DNA of 64,000 bases from Arthrobacter sp. B3I9. GTDB lineage: Bacteria; Actinomycetota; Actinomycetes; Actinomycetales; Micrococcaceae. Both the position numbers and the translations under genes were made by a program. Every line of letters starts with the position of its first letter. The stretch's first letter is position 1. Below, one piece after another: positions 17,729 through 25,885 of the stretch. Below the pieces are notes generated by a model. It had not been told where the DNA came from, did no database searches, and saw only the letters and a program-made list of their open reading frames with translations. The stretch spans positions 1,426,001 to 1,490,000 of the forward strand of contig NZ_JAUSYO010000001.1 of NCBI RefSeq assembly GCF_030816935.1. The letters are read 5' to 3'.

Positions 17729-17971
17729 TCAGGGATGCTTCGGGTTGCGGCGCGGCGGGGCCGGCGGGACTTCCTTCGCGGCCACGACAAGGGCCAGCGG
17801 TATCACCACGTCCGAGCGCCGGGTGCGGACCGTGCAGTCCCCGTCGCCCCGTCCCACGAGCTCGCCGAGCGCATCCGTCAGGCCATCCTCAATCCTGTAC
17901 CTGACCACGACGCGGGTGCCAAGCGGGGCGTCGGAAAGGAACTGCTGCTGCGGGGGGATCGGCGGACTCAC
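17729..17971 (-). CDS. Small SH3-like domain protein
   Basis: The 80-residue product contains PLGTRVVVRYRIEDGLTDAL, then GELVGRGDGDCTVRTRR, then VVAAKEVPP. This is the pattern of the small beta-barrel (SH3-like) domain found at the N-terminus of actinobacterial GNAT acetyltransferases of the Rv0428c type, here without the acetyltransferase. Free-standing copies occur next to ferredoxin genes in related genomes as far as I recall. It is divergent from fdxA and ends close to the downstream repeat array. No function is known for the single domain. Confidence 0.72.
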   Translation of the reverse strand: MSPPIPPQQQFLSDAPLGTRVVVRYRIEDGLTDALGELVGRGDGDCTVRTRRSDVVIPLALVVAAKEVPPAPPRRNPKHP

Positions 17972-18054
17972 CAGTTCATACTAGGGCCAGCCCGCCAACC
18001 CGGACGGGCCTCTGTGACGCCCGGCTAGGTTCGCGGTGACCCACTGGGAGATAA

Positions 18055-18060
18055 TAGGCT
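18055..18060 (+). promoter_or_regulatory. Candidate -10 element of fdxA (TAGGCT)
   Basis: TAGGCT lies about 80 nt before the fdxA start. Two GC hairpins (CCCGGC/GCCGGG and TCCGGC/GCCGGA) lie in the leader that would result. No convincing -35 is visible. Confidence 0.35.
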
Positions 18061-18138
18061 CAGAAGTCAGCAGCCCGGCGCTCAGGCCGGGAGCACCATC
18101 CGGCCGGTCGCCGGACCCAACGTGGAGAGGCAAGGGAC

Positions 18139-18465
18139 GTGACGTACGTAATCGCGCAGCCGTGTGTAGATGTCAAGGACAAGGCATGTATTGAAGAATG
18201 CCCCGTCGATTGCATCTATGAAGGTGAGCGTTCGCTGTACATCCACCCCGACGAGTGCGTGGACTGCGGTGCGTGTGAGCCGGTCTGCCCCGTGGAGGCG
18301 ATTTACTACGAGGACGACACTCCTGAGGAATGGGCGGACTACTACAAGGCCAACGTTGAGTTCTTCGACGAACTCGGGTCTCCGGGCGGGGCCGCGAAGA
18401 TCGGCAACACGCACACGGACCACCCGATGATTGCGGCCCTGCCGCTACAGAACCAAGAGAGCTAG
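18139..18465 (+). CDS. fdxA: 7Fe-8S ferredoxin FdxA
   Basis: The 108-residue ferredoxin begins TYVIAQPCVDVKDKACIEECPVDC and has a second cluster motif CVDCGACEPVCP. Cysteines at 9, 17, 21, 25, 40, 43, 46 and 50 can ligate one [3Fe-4S] and one [4Fe-4S] cluster, as in actinobacterial FdxA/FdxC. The C-terminal acidic extension (PEEWADYYKANVEFFDELG) is typical. The GTG start at 18139 follows ggagaggcaaggg. It is the electron carrier gene that usually precedes dapC in actinobacteria, and dapC follows here after 13 nt. Confidence 0.96.
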   Translation: MTYVIAQPCVDVKDKACIEECPVDCIYEGERSLYIHPDECVDCGACEPVCPVEAIYYEDDTPEEWADYYKANVEFFDELGSPGGAAKIGNTHTDHPMIAALPLQNQES

Positions 18466-18478
18466 GGGCGGCGCTTCC

Positions 18479-19627
18479 GTGACATCCGCGCTGCGCAGTT
18501 TCGGCCTCAGCCTGCCCGATTATCCCTGGGAGGCGATGAAGCCGTACCTCGCCAGGGCAGCCGAACACTCCGGGGGAGTCGCCAACCTTTCCATCGGCAC
18601 GCCCGTGGACCCGACACCGGAGGTGGTGCAGGAGGCGCTCCGTGCCGCGGCCAACGCCCCGGGCTACCCCACGGTCCACGGTACGGCGGCCCTCCGGGAG
18701 GCAATAGCGGCCTGGTTTGAGCGCCGCCGCGGCGTGCCCGGCCTCGATCCGCAGCACATCATGCCCACGGTGGGGTCCAAGGAACTGGTGGCGTGGCTGC
18801 CGTTCCTGCTGGGTCTGAAACCGGGCGACGTCGTCGTGCGGCCCACCGTCGCCTACCCCACCTACGACATCGGCGCCGCGTTTGCCGGCGCCGAGCACAT
18901 CGCTGCGGATGACCTCGATGAGCTCGACGCCGCGACCCGGGCCCGCGTCCGCCTGGTCTGGGTCAATTCGCCGGCCAACCCCACCGGCAGCGTGCGGGAC
19001 ACCGCATCGCTCCGGCGCATCGTGGCGCAGGCACGTGACATCGGGGCCGTGGTGGCCTCGGACGAGTGCTACGCCGAACTGGGCTGGGGCGAATGGGATG
19101 TCCAGCGCGGCGGATCGCCGGTACCCAGCATCCTCAATCACGAAGTAGCAGATGGCTCGCACGAGGGCCTGCTGGCGGTCTACTCCCTTAGCAAGCAGTC
19201 CAACGTGGCCGGATACCGTGCGGCGTTCATCGCCGGCGACCCGGGCATCATGGCGAACCTCGTGAACAGCCGCAAACACGCGGGCATGATCGTGCCCTAC
19301 CCGGTTCAGGAGGCCATGCGCGTCGCCCTGGGCGACGATGCCCACGTCCAGAACCAGAAGGATCTGTACCGCGGCCGCCGCGAACGGATCGTACCGGCGC
19401 TGGAGCGCTTCGGACTGACCATCCACGAATCCCGGGCCGGGCTCTACCTGTGGGCCACCGCCGGGGAGGACACCTGGCTCACGGTGAGCCGGCTTGCGGA
19501 CCGGGGGATCGTCGTCGGTCCCGGGGTCTTCTACGGTGACGCCGGCAACGGGTTCATCCGGGTGGCGCTGACCGCCACCGACGAACGGATCGACGCGGCG
19601 GCGGCACGACTGGCCACCGGACCGTGA
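18479..19627 (+). CDS. dapC: Succinyldiaminopimelate transaminase DapC
   Basis: The 382-residue fold-type I PLP aminotransferase shows PGYPTVHGTAALREAIAAW, the substrate/PLP region VNSPANPTGSV, and the PLP lysine motif YSLSKQSNVAGYR. These match the actinobacterial DapC family, which makes N-succinyl-L,L-diaminopimelate on the lysine/peptidoglycan branch. The GTG at 18479 lies 13 nt after fdxA with aggggc upstream; the frame before it is antisense-like. dapD and dapE, the steps before and after it, occur 5-7 kb downstream. Confidence 0.93.
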   Translation: MTSALRSFGLSLPDYPWEAMKPYLARAAEHSGGVANLSIGTPVDPTPEVVQEALRAAANAPGYPTVHGTAALREAIAAWFERRRGVPGLDPQHIMPTVGSKELVAWLPFLLGLKPGDVVVRPTVAYPTYDIGAAFAGAEHIAADDLDELDAATRARVRLVWVNSPANPTGSVRDTASLRRIVAQARDIGAVVASDECYAELGWGEWDVQRGGSPVPSILNHEVADGSHEGLLAVYSLSKQSNVAGYRAAFIAGDPGIMANLVNSRKHAGMIVPYPVQEAMRVALGDDAHVQNQKDLYRGRRERIVPALERFGLTIHESRAGLYLWATAGEDTWLTVSRLADRGIVVGPGVFYGDAGNGFIRVALTATDERIDAAAARLATGP

Positions 19628-19672
19628 TAGCGGGCCGAAGTACCGGACCGTGACACCAAGACCGTAACAATG

Positions 19673-19688
19673 TGTGACACGTGCCACA
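19673..19688. promoter_or_regulatory. CRP/GlxR-like operator upstream of gltA
   Basis: TGTGACACGTGCCACA matches the TGTGA-N6-TCACA consensus for cAMP-receptor-type regulators with a single mismatch in the right arm. It lies 208 nt before the gltA start, in the only intergenic region between dapC and gltA. In corynebacteria the homologue GlxR regulates gltA; regulation here is inferred. Confidence 0.5.
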
Positions 19689-19895
19689 ACCGGCGCATTT
19701 TCGGCCTTTCCGGAGGGCCTTGGATTAGTGCCACCCGCGAACTGAATGTAGTTTTTAACTGACTATCAATGGTGGCTTTCCACAAGAAGGCAGCGTAGCC
19801 GTTGGAATCCGTCTCCGGGCGGGTCCCGCTGGGCGGCTTCACCAGAAGTTGGACCGGCTTTCTACAGAGGCCCCGACGCCTCATGAGGAGACTCC

Positions 19896-21179
19896 ATGAC
19901 TGAGACCACCAGCGCGACCCTGCGCCATGCAGCAGGCGAGCTTGAACTCCCGCGCATCAAGGTTGTAGAAGGAAATGAAGGCTACGACATTTCCAAGCTG
20001 CTGAAGCAGACCGGCGCCGTCGCCTTCGACCCCGGTTTCATGAACACCGCGGCTACCACGTCCGCCATCACCTACATCGACGGCGACGCCGGCATCCTGC
20101 GTTACCGCGGTTACCCGATCGAGCAGCTCGCCGAGCACTCCAGCTTCCTGGAAGTCTCCTACCTGCTGATCTACGGCAACCTGCCGACACCGACTGAGCT
20201 GGAAGCCTTCGACCAGCGGATCCGCCACCACACCCTGCTGCACGAAGAACTCAAGGGCTTCTTCAGCGGCTTCCCCCGGGACGCGCACCCGATGCCCGTG
20301 CTGTCCTCGGCCGTGTCGGCGCTCTCGACCTTCTACCAGGACTCGCTGGACCCGTTCAACGCCGAGCACGTCGAGGTCTCCACGTACCGGCTGCTGGCAA
20401 AGATGCCGGTCATCGCCGCCTACGCCCTGAAGAAGTCCATCGGCCAGCCCATGCTGTACCCGGACAACTCCCAGAACCTCGTGGAGAACTTCCTGCGGCT
20501 GAGCTTCGGCCTGCCGGCGGAGCAGTACGAGGTGGATCCCGTTGTCGCGAAGGCACTGGACCTGCTGCTCATTCTGCACGCGGACCACGAGCAGAACTGC
20601 TCCACCTCCACCGTCCGGCTGGTCGGCTCCTCCAACGCCAACCTCTTCGCATCCGTCTCAGCGGGCATCAACGCCCTCTTCGGTCCCGCCCACGGCGGAG
20701 CCAACGAGGCCGTGCTGAAGATGCTGCGCCAGATCCAGGCCGACGGCACGAAGCCCGAGGACTACATGGAGAAGGTCAAGAACAAGGAAGACGGCGTCCG
20801 CCTCATGGGCTTCGGGCACCGCGTCTACAAGAACTACGACCCGCGGGCCAAGATCGTCAAGGCGACCGCCCACGAGATCCTCAGCAAGCTTGGCGGCAAC
20901 GACGAACTGCTCGACATTGCCATGCGCCTGGAGGAGAAAGCCCTGAATGATGACTACTTCATCCAGCGCAAGCTCTACCCGAACGTGGACTTCTACACGG
21001 GGCTGATCTACAAGGCGATGGGCTTCCCCGAGAAGATGTTCACGGTGCTGTTCGCCATCGGACGCCTGCCGGGCTGGATCGCGCAGTGGCGCGAGATGAT
21101 CGGCGACCCCAACACCAAGATCGGCCGCCCCCGGCAGCTGTACATCGGTGAGGCGGAGCGCAACTACCCCTCGGTGTAG
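19896..21179 (+). CDS. gltA: Citrate synthase GltA
   Basis: The 427-residue hexameric-type citrate synthase has the signature HADHEQNCSTSTVRLVGSS, the catalytic-histidine motif GFGHRVYKNYDPRA, and the C-terminal GRLPGWIAQWREM. An N-terminal FDPGFMNTAATTSAITYIDG domain is typical of actinobacterial and proteobacterial GltA. It condenses oxaloacetate and acetyl-CoA at the entry to the TCA cycle. Tgaggagact upstream supplies the ribosome site. It is monocistronic: a 20-bp-stem terminator follows and galE is convergent. Confidence 0.97.
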   Translation: MTETTSATLRHAAGELELPRIKVVEGNEGYDISKLLKQTGAVAFDPGFMNTAATTSAITYIDGDAGILRYRGYPIEQLAEHSSFLEVSYLLIYGNLPTPTELEAFDQRIRHHTLLHEELKGFFSGFPRDAHPMPVLSSAVSALSTFYQDSLDPFNAEHVEVSTYRLLAKMPVIAAYALKKSIGQPMLYPDNSQNLVENFLRLSFGLPAEQYEVDPVVAKALDLLLILHADHEQNCSTSTVRLVGSSNANLFASVSAGINALFGPAHGGANEAVLKMLRQIQADGTKPEDYMEKVKNKEDGVRLMGFGHRVYKNYDPRAKIVKATAHEILSKLGGNDELLDIAMRLEEKALNDDYFIQRKLYPNVDFYTGLIYKAMGFPEKMFTVLFAIGRLPGWIAQWREMIGDPNTKIGRPRQLYIGEAERNYPSV

Positions 21180-21215
21180 CGGTTCGCTAGCACAACAGGT
21201 TCACAGACACCACAG

Positions 21216-21267
21216 CAGTACGACGCCGGCCGCGCCCCTCGTGAGGAGCGCGGCCGGCGTCGTACTG
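21216..21267. terminator. Bidirectional hairpin between gltA and galE
   Basis: A perfect 20-bp stem (21216-21235 with 21248-21267; arms begin CAGTACGACG and end CGTCGTACTG) closes a 12-nt loop in the gap between convergent genes. There is no long T run, but the stem is very stable and could serve both strands. Confidence 0.8.
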
Positions 21268-21290
21268 TCCAGGTTTAAGCGGTCAAGCGG

Positions 21291-22304
21291 TCAGGCGTTG
21301 TAGCCCTCCGGGTTGTTCTTCTGCCAGCGCCAGTGGTCCTCGCACATCTCGTCCACCGTCTTGGTGGTGGACCAGCCCAGGTCCGCCAGCGCCGCGGAGG
21401 CGTCGGCCCAGAACGCGGGCAGGTCGCCGGCGCGGCGGTCCGTGATCTCGTACGGGATGGGTTTGCCCGCGGCCTTTTCGAAGGCGTGGAGTACTTCCAG
21501 CACGGAGGAGCCGTGGCCGGAGCCGAGGTTCCAGCGGCGCACTCCGGGGCGGCCGGCGATGTGGTTAAGGGCGGCGACGTGGCCTTCGGCGAGGTCCACC
21601 ACGTGGATGTAGTCGCGCTGGCAGGTGCCGTCCGGGGTGTCGTAGTCGCCGCCGAAGACCATCAGCTTTTCCCGCCGGCCGACGGCGACCTGGGCAATGA
21701 ACGGGACGAGGTTGTTGGGGATGCCCTGCGGGTCCTCGCCGATCCGCCCCGAAGGGTGCGCGCCGACCGGGTTGAAGTAGCGCAGCAGTGCGATGTGCCA
21801 CCGCTCGTCGGCGGCGCCGAGGTCGGCGAGGATGTCCTCGATCTGCTCCTTGGTCCGGCCGTACGGGTTGTTCGCGCCGATCTCCATCTTTTCCACGTAC
21901 GGGCTGGGGTTGTGCTCGCCGTAAACGGTGGCGGAAGAGCTGAAAACGATCGACCGGACGTCGTGCCGGTCCATCGCGCGGAGCAGGTTCAGGGTGCCCG
22001 TGAGGTTGTTGTGGTAATACCGCAGGGGTTCCCGGACAGACTCACCGACGGCCTTGAGCCCGGCGAAGTGGATCACGGCATCGATCGCGTGCTCGGCAAA
22101 GACGGCGTCGACGCCGGGCTCGTCCACGAGGTCCACGCGGTGGAACGCAGCCGCGGTGCCGCTCAGTTCCGCAACACGGCGCAGCGACTCCTCGCTGGAG
22201 TTCACCAGATTGTCGATGACCACGACCTCATGGCCGGCCTCCTGCAGGGACAGCACGGTGTGCGAACCGATGTAGCCGGTGCCGCCAGTAACCAGAATTT
22301 TCAT
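21291..22304 (-). CDS. galE: UDP-glucose 4-epimerase GalE
   Basis: The 337-residue short-chain dehydrogenase has the NAD-binding TGGTGYIGSH, a catalytic SSSATVYG serine region and the YGRTK tyrosine-lysine pair. YFNPVGAHPSGRIGEDPQG is the epimerase substrate loop. It interconverts UDP-glucose and UDP-galactose for exopolysaccharide and galactose metabolism. Reading the minus strand, TAGCCT (22312-22317) ends 7 nt before the ATG with no ribosome site, suggesting a leaderless mRNA. It is convergent with gltA and appears monocistronic. Confidence 0.95.
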   Translation of the reverse strand: MKILVTGGTGYIGSHTVLSLQEAGHEVVVIDNLVNSSEESLRRVAELSGTAAAFHRVDLVDEPGVDAVFAEHAIDAVIHFAGLKAVGESVREPLRYYHNNLTGTLNLLRAMDRHDVRSIVFSSSATVYGEHNPSPYVEKMEIGANNPYGRTKEQIEDILADLGAADERWHIALLRYFNPVGAHPSGRIGEDPQGIPNNLVPFIAQVAVGRREKLMVFGGDYDTPDGTCQRDYIHVVDLAEGHVAALNHIAGRPGVRRWNLGSGHGSSVLEVLHAFEKAAGKPIPYEITDRRAGDLPAFWADASAALADLGWSTTKTVDEMCEDHWRWQKNNPEGYNA

Positions 22305-22407
22305 GAGTCTTAGGCTATCCCACCGCCGAACCCGCCCGCGGAGGCTGGCCCGGCCGGAGCCGGTGCGCCCCGCCGTCGTACGGGCACATCCGTGCTAAAA
22401 AAGACGA

Positions 22408-23073
22408 GTGCCGAAATTTGTCGACGCCGCTTTGCGGCGCCAGGAAGTGGTCGAAGCGGTCTTCCGGATTATTGCAGCCGACGGGCTGGAGCGGGCGTCG
22501 CTCCGGGAAGTTGCCGACGAGGCCGAACTCGCCGTCGGATCGGTCCGGCACTACTTCGCGAGCAGCGAGGAACTGCTCGCGCACGCCTTCGGTGCCGTGG
22601 TGGACCGGATCGTCGGCAGGCTTACTGCCGCGGATGACCGGCTCGAAGCGCTGCGGCCGGGCACGGAAGAGCACTACGAAGCCGTCGTGGCCCTGCTGGG
22701 CGAGCTCCTGCCGCTGGATGAGGAGCGGGCCGTCGACGCCTGCGTGTGGATGGCCTTCAAGAATGCCGCCAGGACGAAGCCGTTCCTGGCCCCGGAGGCC
22801 GACCGCAGCCACCGCGCCGTGGCAGCGGTCATGGGCCGGATCGTGATGGAACTTTCCGGAGGTGACGGCGACGGCGCGGGGCAGCCCGGCCCCCCGGGTC
22901 CGGACCGGCAAGGGCTCGTCACTGAAGCCGAAAGGCTGCTCGCCACCCTGGACGGGCTCACCATGCACGCGCTGCTCCAGCCCGAATGGATGACCGCCCA
23001 GATGTGCAGGGACGTGCTGGACGCCCACCTGTCGGGACTCACCGGCCGGGTTCCCGCCATTAACCTGCGTTAG
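22408..23073 (+). CDS. TetR family transcriptional regulator
   Basis: The 221-residue protein has a TetR-type helix-turn-helix at residues about 10-55 (VEAVFRIIAADGLERASLREVADEAELAVGSVRHYFASSEELL). The ligand-binding domain is divergent. A glycine/proline-rich loop (GGDGDGAGQPGPPGP) interrupts the C-terminal half. The GTG at 22408 is preceded 6 nt upstream by TAAAAA, so it may be leaderless. The target is unknown. It is divergent from galE with about 100 nt between them, so either galE or itself could be the regulated gene. Confidence 0.85.
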   Translation: MPKFVDAALRRQEVVEAVFRIIAADGLERASLREVADEAELAVGSVRHYFASSEELLAHAFGAVVDRIVGRLTAADDRLEALRPGTEEHYEAVVALLGELLPLDEERAVDACVWMAFKNAARTKPFLAPEADRSHRAVAAVMGRIVMELSGGDGDGAGQPGPPGPDRQGLVTEAERLLATLDGLTMHALLQPEWMTAQMCRDVLDAHLSGLTGRVPAINLR

Positions 23074-23156
23074 CGTGAGGAATACACTGGGATAGTACGT
23101 CTTGCCAAGGGTGGCACCCGGTAAGGGAACCCGCGAGGCGGCAAGGGAGGCAATGG

Positions 23157-23768
23157 ATGCAAGAGACCGGCGGACCTGGCTGGCGGATCACCATGGACAC
23201 CTCTGGTCCGATGCTCATTGCCCTGTACATCCGTGACGTGGCCGGCCTCGACGGCGTAGGGCACCCCGCACTGTGCCACGTGGCACCCAAGATCCGTCCG
23301 TCCGACCACGCCCACCTCATCGCCGACGTGGGCGGAGCCAGCGCCCTCAGGACGGAGTGGGAGGCGTGGTGGGAGCAACTCCTCAAAGCGCATCCGGAGA
23401 TGTCGCCCACGCTGGGGCCGCCTGGTTTCCGTGCCTTCAGCAATTCCCCGGCCCTGCGGCGCGTGCTGCAGGCGCATTTCGGCGCCGCGTTGTCCTGGGC
23501 CCGGGAACGCCGGAGCGAGTATGCCGCGCTCGAGGCGGAGCGGGAAGCCGCCGGCGGCGTGCAGCTCCTGGCCGACATGGTGGACGACAAGCTGCTGGAG
23601 GTCGGCCGCGACGCCAATCCCTTCAACCTGACCATCATTGAGCTTCCGCTGGCCGAACAGAGGGCCTGGTACGTCGAACCGGACAAGATCTTCATGAGCC
23701 ACGAGCTGACGTCTGATCAGGAACTGTTCCGCAGCTACGTCCAGCCCGTGGTGGACCTGCTGGTCTAG
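23157..23768 (+). CDS. Conserved-looking hypothetical protein
   Basis: The 203-residue protein has no recognisable domain. It reads as a soluble alpha/beta protein with a tryptophan-rich centre (TEWEAWWEQLLKAHPEM) and a charged helix (RERRSEYAALEAEREAAGG). Codon use is normal for the window and an AAGGGAGG ribosome site lies upstream of two close ATG codons. The in-frame one at 23157 is taken; the one at 23153 is in another frame. It lies 83 nt downstream of the TetR gene and could be co-transcribed. No function is proposed. Confidence 0.7.
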   Translation: MQETGGPGWRITMDTSGPMLIALYIRDVAGLDGVGHPALCHVAPKIRPSDHAHLIADVGGASALRTEWEAWWEQLLKAHPEMSPTLGPPGFRAFSNSPALRRVLQAHFGAALSWARERRSEYAALEAEREAAGGVQLLADMVDDKLLEVGRDANPFNLTIIELPLAEQRAWYVEPDKIFMSHELTSDQELFRSYVQPVVDLLV

Positions 23769-23805
23769 AACCGGTCCGCGGCTGGTTCTCCGCCTGCGGC
23801 GCCGG

Positions 23806-24657
23806 CTACTGCCGCGGGGCCTCGGCCACTGTGATGCGGACCTGGCCGGCAGGCGCGTCGGAAGCCTTCCAGCCGTCGTGGGTCTCGCGGGTCCAGCTCT
23901 GGCCGCCGGTGCCGACCTCCGTGATGGAGAGGGCCTTGGCGTTGCATACCGCCCACTGCGCCACCGCCCACGCCAGCGGTCCGTCGGCCTCGATCTGCAG
24001 CACCCGGCCCTCGGCGGAGGCCGGAACGTTCCCGAAGGACGCCGACAGGCGCTCCTGCACGGCCGCCGGGTCGCCGGCCTCATCGGGGGCACGCAGCGTA
24101 CATTCCAGCCCCGCGGGAGTCTGGCCGGTCAAAGCGGAGGCGAAAGCGCGGGCCATCACCTCGTGCTGGGCATACGCCCCGGGAAACGCTGAGCGCTGGA
24201 CCCGCTGCGCGGCGTCGGCGATGTCCAGCGACTGGTAGCCGGAGACCTTCACCAGTGCGTTGTAAAAGGCGTTGGTGGCGTAGTACGGGTCCATCACCTG
24301 CTCCGTGGTGCCCCATCCCTGCGACGGACGCTGCTGGAACAGGCCACGGGAGTCCGGACCGGCCTGGTCCCCGTGGCCGATGTTCCGCAGCTTGGATTCC
24401 TGCATCGCGGTGGCCAGCGCGATGCTGGCAGCCCGGGCCGGGAGTCCGCGGCGGACGGCGACGGCGGCGATCAGCCCCGCATTCGCTGCCTGGTCGGTGG
24501 CAAGTTCGGCGCTTCCGGAACCCGCCGCCGTGCACCGTTCGGTGACCAGGGTCTCGGAACGCTGCAGGAACGCCACCGCCGTGTAGACGGCCCCGGCAAC
24601 CATGGCCAGGATCAGCAGCAGCACAGCCCGACGCCGCCAGCTGCCTCTGCGTGCCAC
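23806..24657 (-). CDS. Membrane-anchored lysozyme/transglycosylase-like protein
   Basis: The 283-residue product has one N-terminal membrane segment (RRRAVLLLILAMVAGAVYTAVAF) and an extracytoplasmic domain. The stretch ALATAMQESKLRNIGHGD, then GLFQQRPSQGWGT, then YYATNAFYNALVKV resembles the lysozyme-like fold of lytic transglycosylases, with a candidate catalytic Glu in MQESKL. Similar proteins are often mislabelled heavy-metal transporters. The GTG at 24657 has AAGGGAG 7 nt upstream and is preferred over the ATG at 24693. It probably acts on peptidoglycan, but this rests on local motif similarity. Confidence 0.75.
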   Translation of the reverse strand: MARRGSWRRRAVLLLILAMVAGAVYTAVAFLQRSETLVTERCTAAGSGSAELATDQAANAGLIAAVAVRRGLPARAASIALATAMQESKLRNIGHGDQAGPDSRGLFQQRPSQGWGTTEQVMDPYYATNAFYNALVKVSGYQSLDIADAAQRVQRSAFPGAYAQHEVMARAFASALTGQTPAGLECTLRAPDEAGDPAAVQERLSASFGNVPASAEGRVLQIEADGPLAWAVAQWAVCNAKALSITEVGTGGQSWTRETHDGWKASDAPAGQVRITVAEAPRQ

Positions 24658-24735
24658 GAAACTACTCCCTTGGGCCCTGCCGGGGCCGGTCAAATCTGCT
24701 GAAGGCTCTGCTGACGCCGTGCGTGTTGCGGTGTC

Positions 24736-25746
24736 CTAGTTGGCGTGGAGGGCCTCGTTGAGCACCACCGTCTGCCCCTTCCGCGGAAGGACCTCGACTT
24801 CGCCGGTGGACGAATTGCGGCGGAACAGCAGGTTGGGAACTCCCGAGAGCTCGATGGCTTTGACGACCTGGCTGCTGTCCTCTCCGCCGGCATCCGTGGT
24901 CCCGACGAGGCGGACGCGGGTGCCGGCGGTGACATACAGTCCGGCCTCGACGACCGAGTCATCGCCGATGCTGATGCCCACACCGGAGTTGGCGCCCAGC
25001 AGGACCCGCTCGCCCAGGGAGATCTTTTCCTTGCCGCCGCCGGAGAGGGTCCCCATGATGGAGGCGCCGCCGCCGACGTCGGTCCCGTCACCGGTGACGA
25101 CACCGGCCGAGATCCGGCCTTCGACCATGGAGGTGCCGAGGGTGCCGGCGTTGAAGTTCACGAACCCCTCATGCATGACCGTGGTCCCCTCCGCCAGGTG
25201 GGCGCCGAGCCGGACCCTGTCGGCGTCGGCAATCCGGACGCCGGAGGGGATGACGTAGTCGACCATCCGCGGGAACTTGTCCACGCCGTACACCGTCACG
25301 GCACCGCGCTTGCGCAGCCGTGCTCGCGTCAGTTCGAAGCCCTCCACAGCGGCCGGGCCGAAGTTGGTCCAGACGACATTGGGAAGTTTGCCGAAGATGC
25401 CGTCAAGGTTGATGCTGTTGGGCTGGACCAGCCGGTGGGAGAGCAGGTGCAGGCGCAGGTAGGCGTCCGCCGTGTCCGCCGGGGCCTCGTCGAGGTTGAC
25501 CTGGACGAACACGACCTTCTGCTCGGTGCCCCGGTCCGCGTCGGCCCCGGTTTCGGCGATGTCTAGCAGCGACTGGTCCGCGTTGGCCGCATCGCGGAGG
25601 TGCTCCGTCGCAGTTCCGAGGGCCGGCGCCGGGAACCAGACGTCCAGCACGGTGGATTCGCCGTTGACAGTGGAGATGGTGGCGACGCCGTAGCCATAGG
25701 CGGAGCGGGTGTCAGCGGGCACAGCGGAAGAAGCGGTTTCAGTCAT
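24736..25746 (-). CDS. dapD: Tetrahydrodipicolinate N-succinyltransferase DapD
   Basis: The 336-residue protein ends in a left-handed beta-helix of hexapeptide repeats (GAHLAEGTTVMHEGFVNFNA, then SGGGKEKISLGERVLLGANS) and has the actinobacterial DapD start SAYGYGVATIS. It transfers succinyl from succinyl-CoA to tetrahydrodipicolinate, the step before DapC. On the minus strand TAGACT (25754-25759) ends 7 nt before the ATG, so a GGAGG 1 nt from the ATG is probably irrelevant and the mRNA is nearly leaderless. It is divergent from dapE across 139 nt, the standard actinobacterial arrangement. Confidence 0.95.
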   Translation of the reverse strand: MTETASSAVPADTRSAYGYGVATISTVNGESTVLDVWFPAPALGTATEHLRDAANADQSLLDIAETGADADRGTEQKVVFVQVNLDEAPADTADAYLRLHLLSHRLVQPNSINLDGIFGKLPNVVWTNFGPAAVEGFELTRARLRKRGAVTVYGVDKFPRMVDYVIPSGVRIADADRVRLGAHLAEGTTVMHEGFVNFNAGTLGTSMVEGRISAGVVTGDGTDVGGGASIMGTLSGGGKEKISLGERVLLGANSGVGISIGDDSVVEAGLYVTAGTRVRLVGTTDAGGEDSSQVVKAIELSGVPNLLFRRNSSTGEVEVLPRKGQTVVLNEALHAN

Positions 25747-25753
25747 GCCTCCA

Positions 25754-25879
25754 AGTCTATAGACGGCGCCCGCGCTCCCCGAAACCCGTGACGGCCCAAC
25801 CGGCTGGCAGGTGACGGCGTTTTGGAGCGTCAAAACGGCGTCAAGTGCCAGTCAGGTGGGGAGAGGCAGCGGATACAGT
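25754..25879. promoter_or_regulatory. Divergent dapD/dapE promoter region
   Basis: The -10-like TAGACT of dapD is read leftward at 25754-25759. TACAGT of dapE is read rightward at 25874-25879, 6 nt before the dapE GTG. The stretch between is short enough for shared control. No operator was recognised. Confidence 0.5.
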
Positions 25880-25885
25880 GGAACC

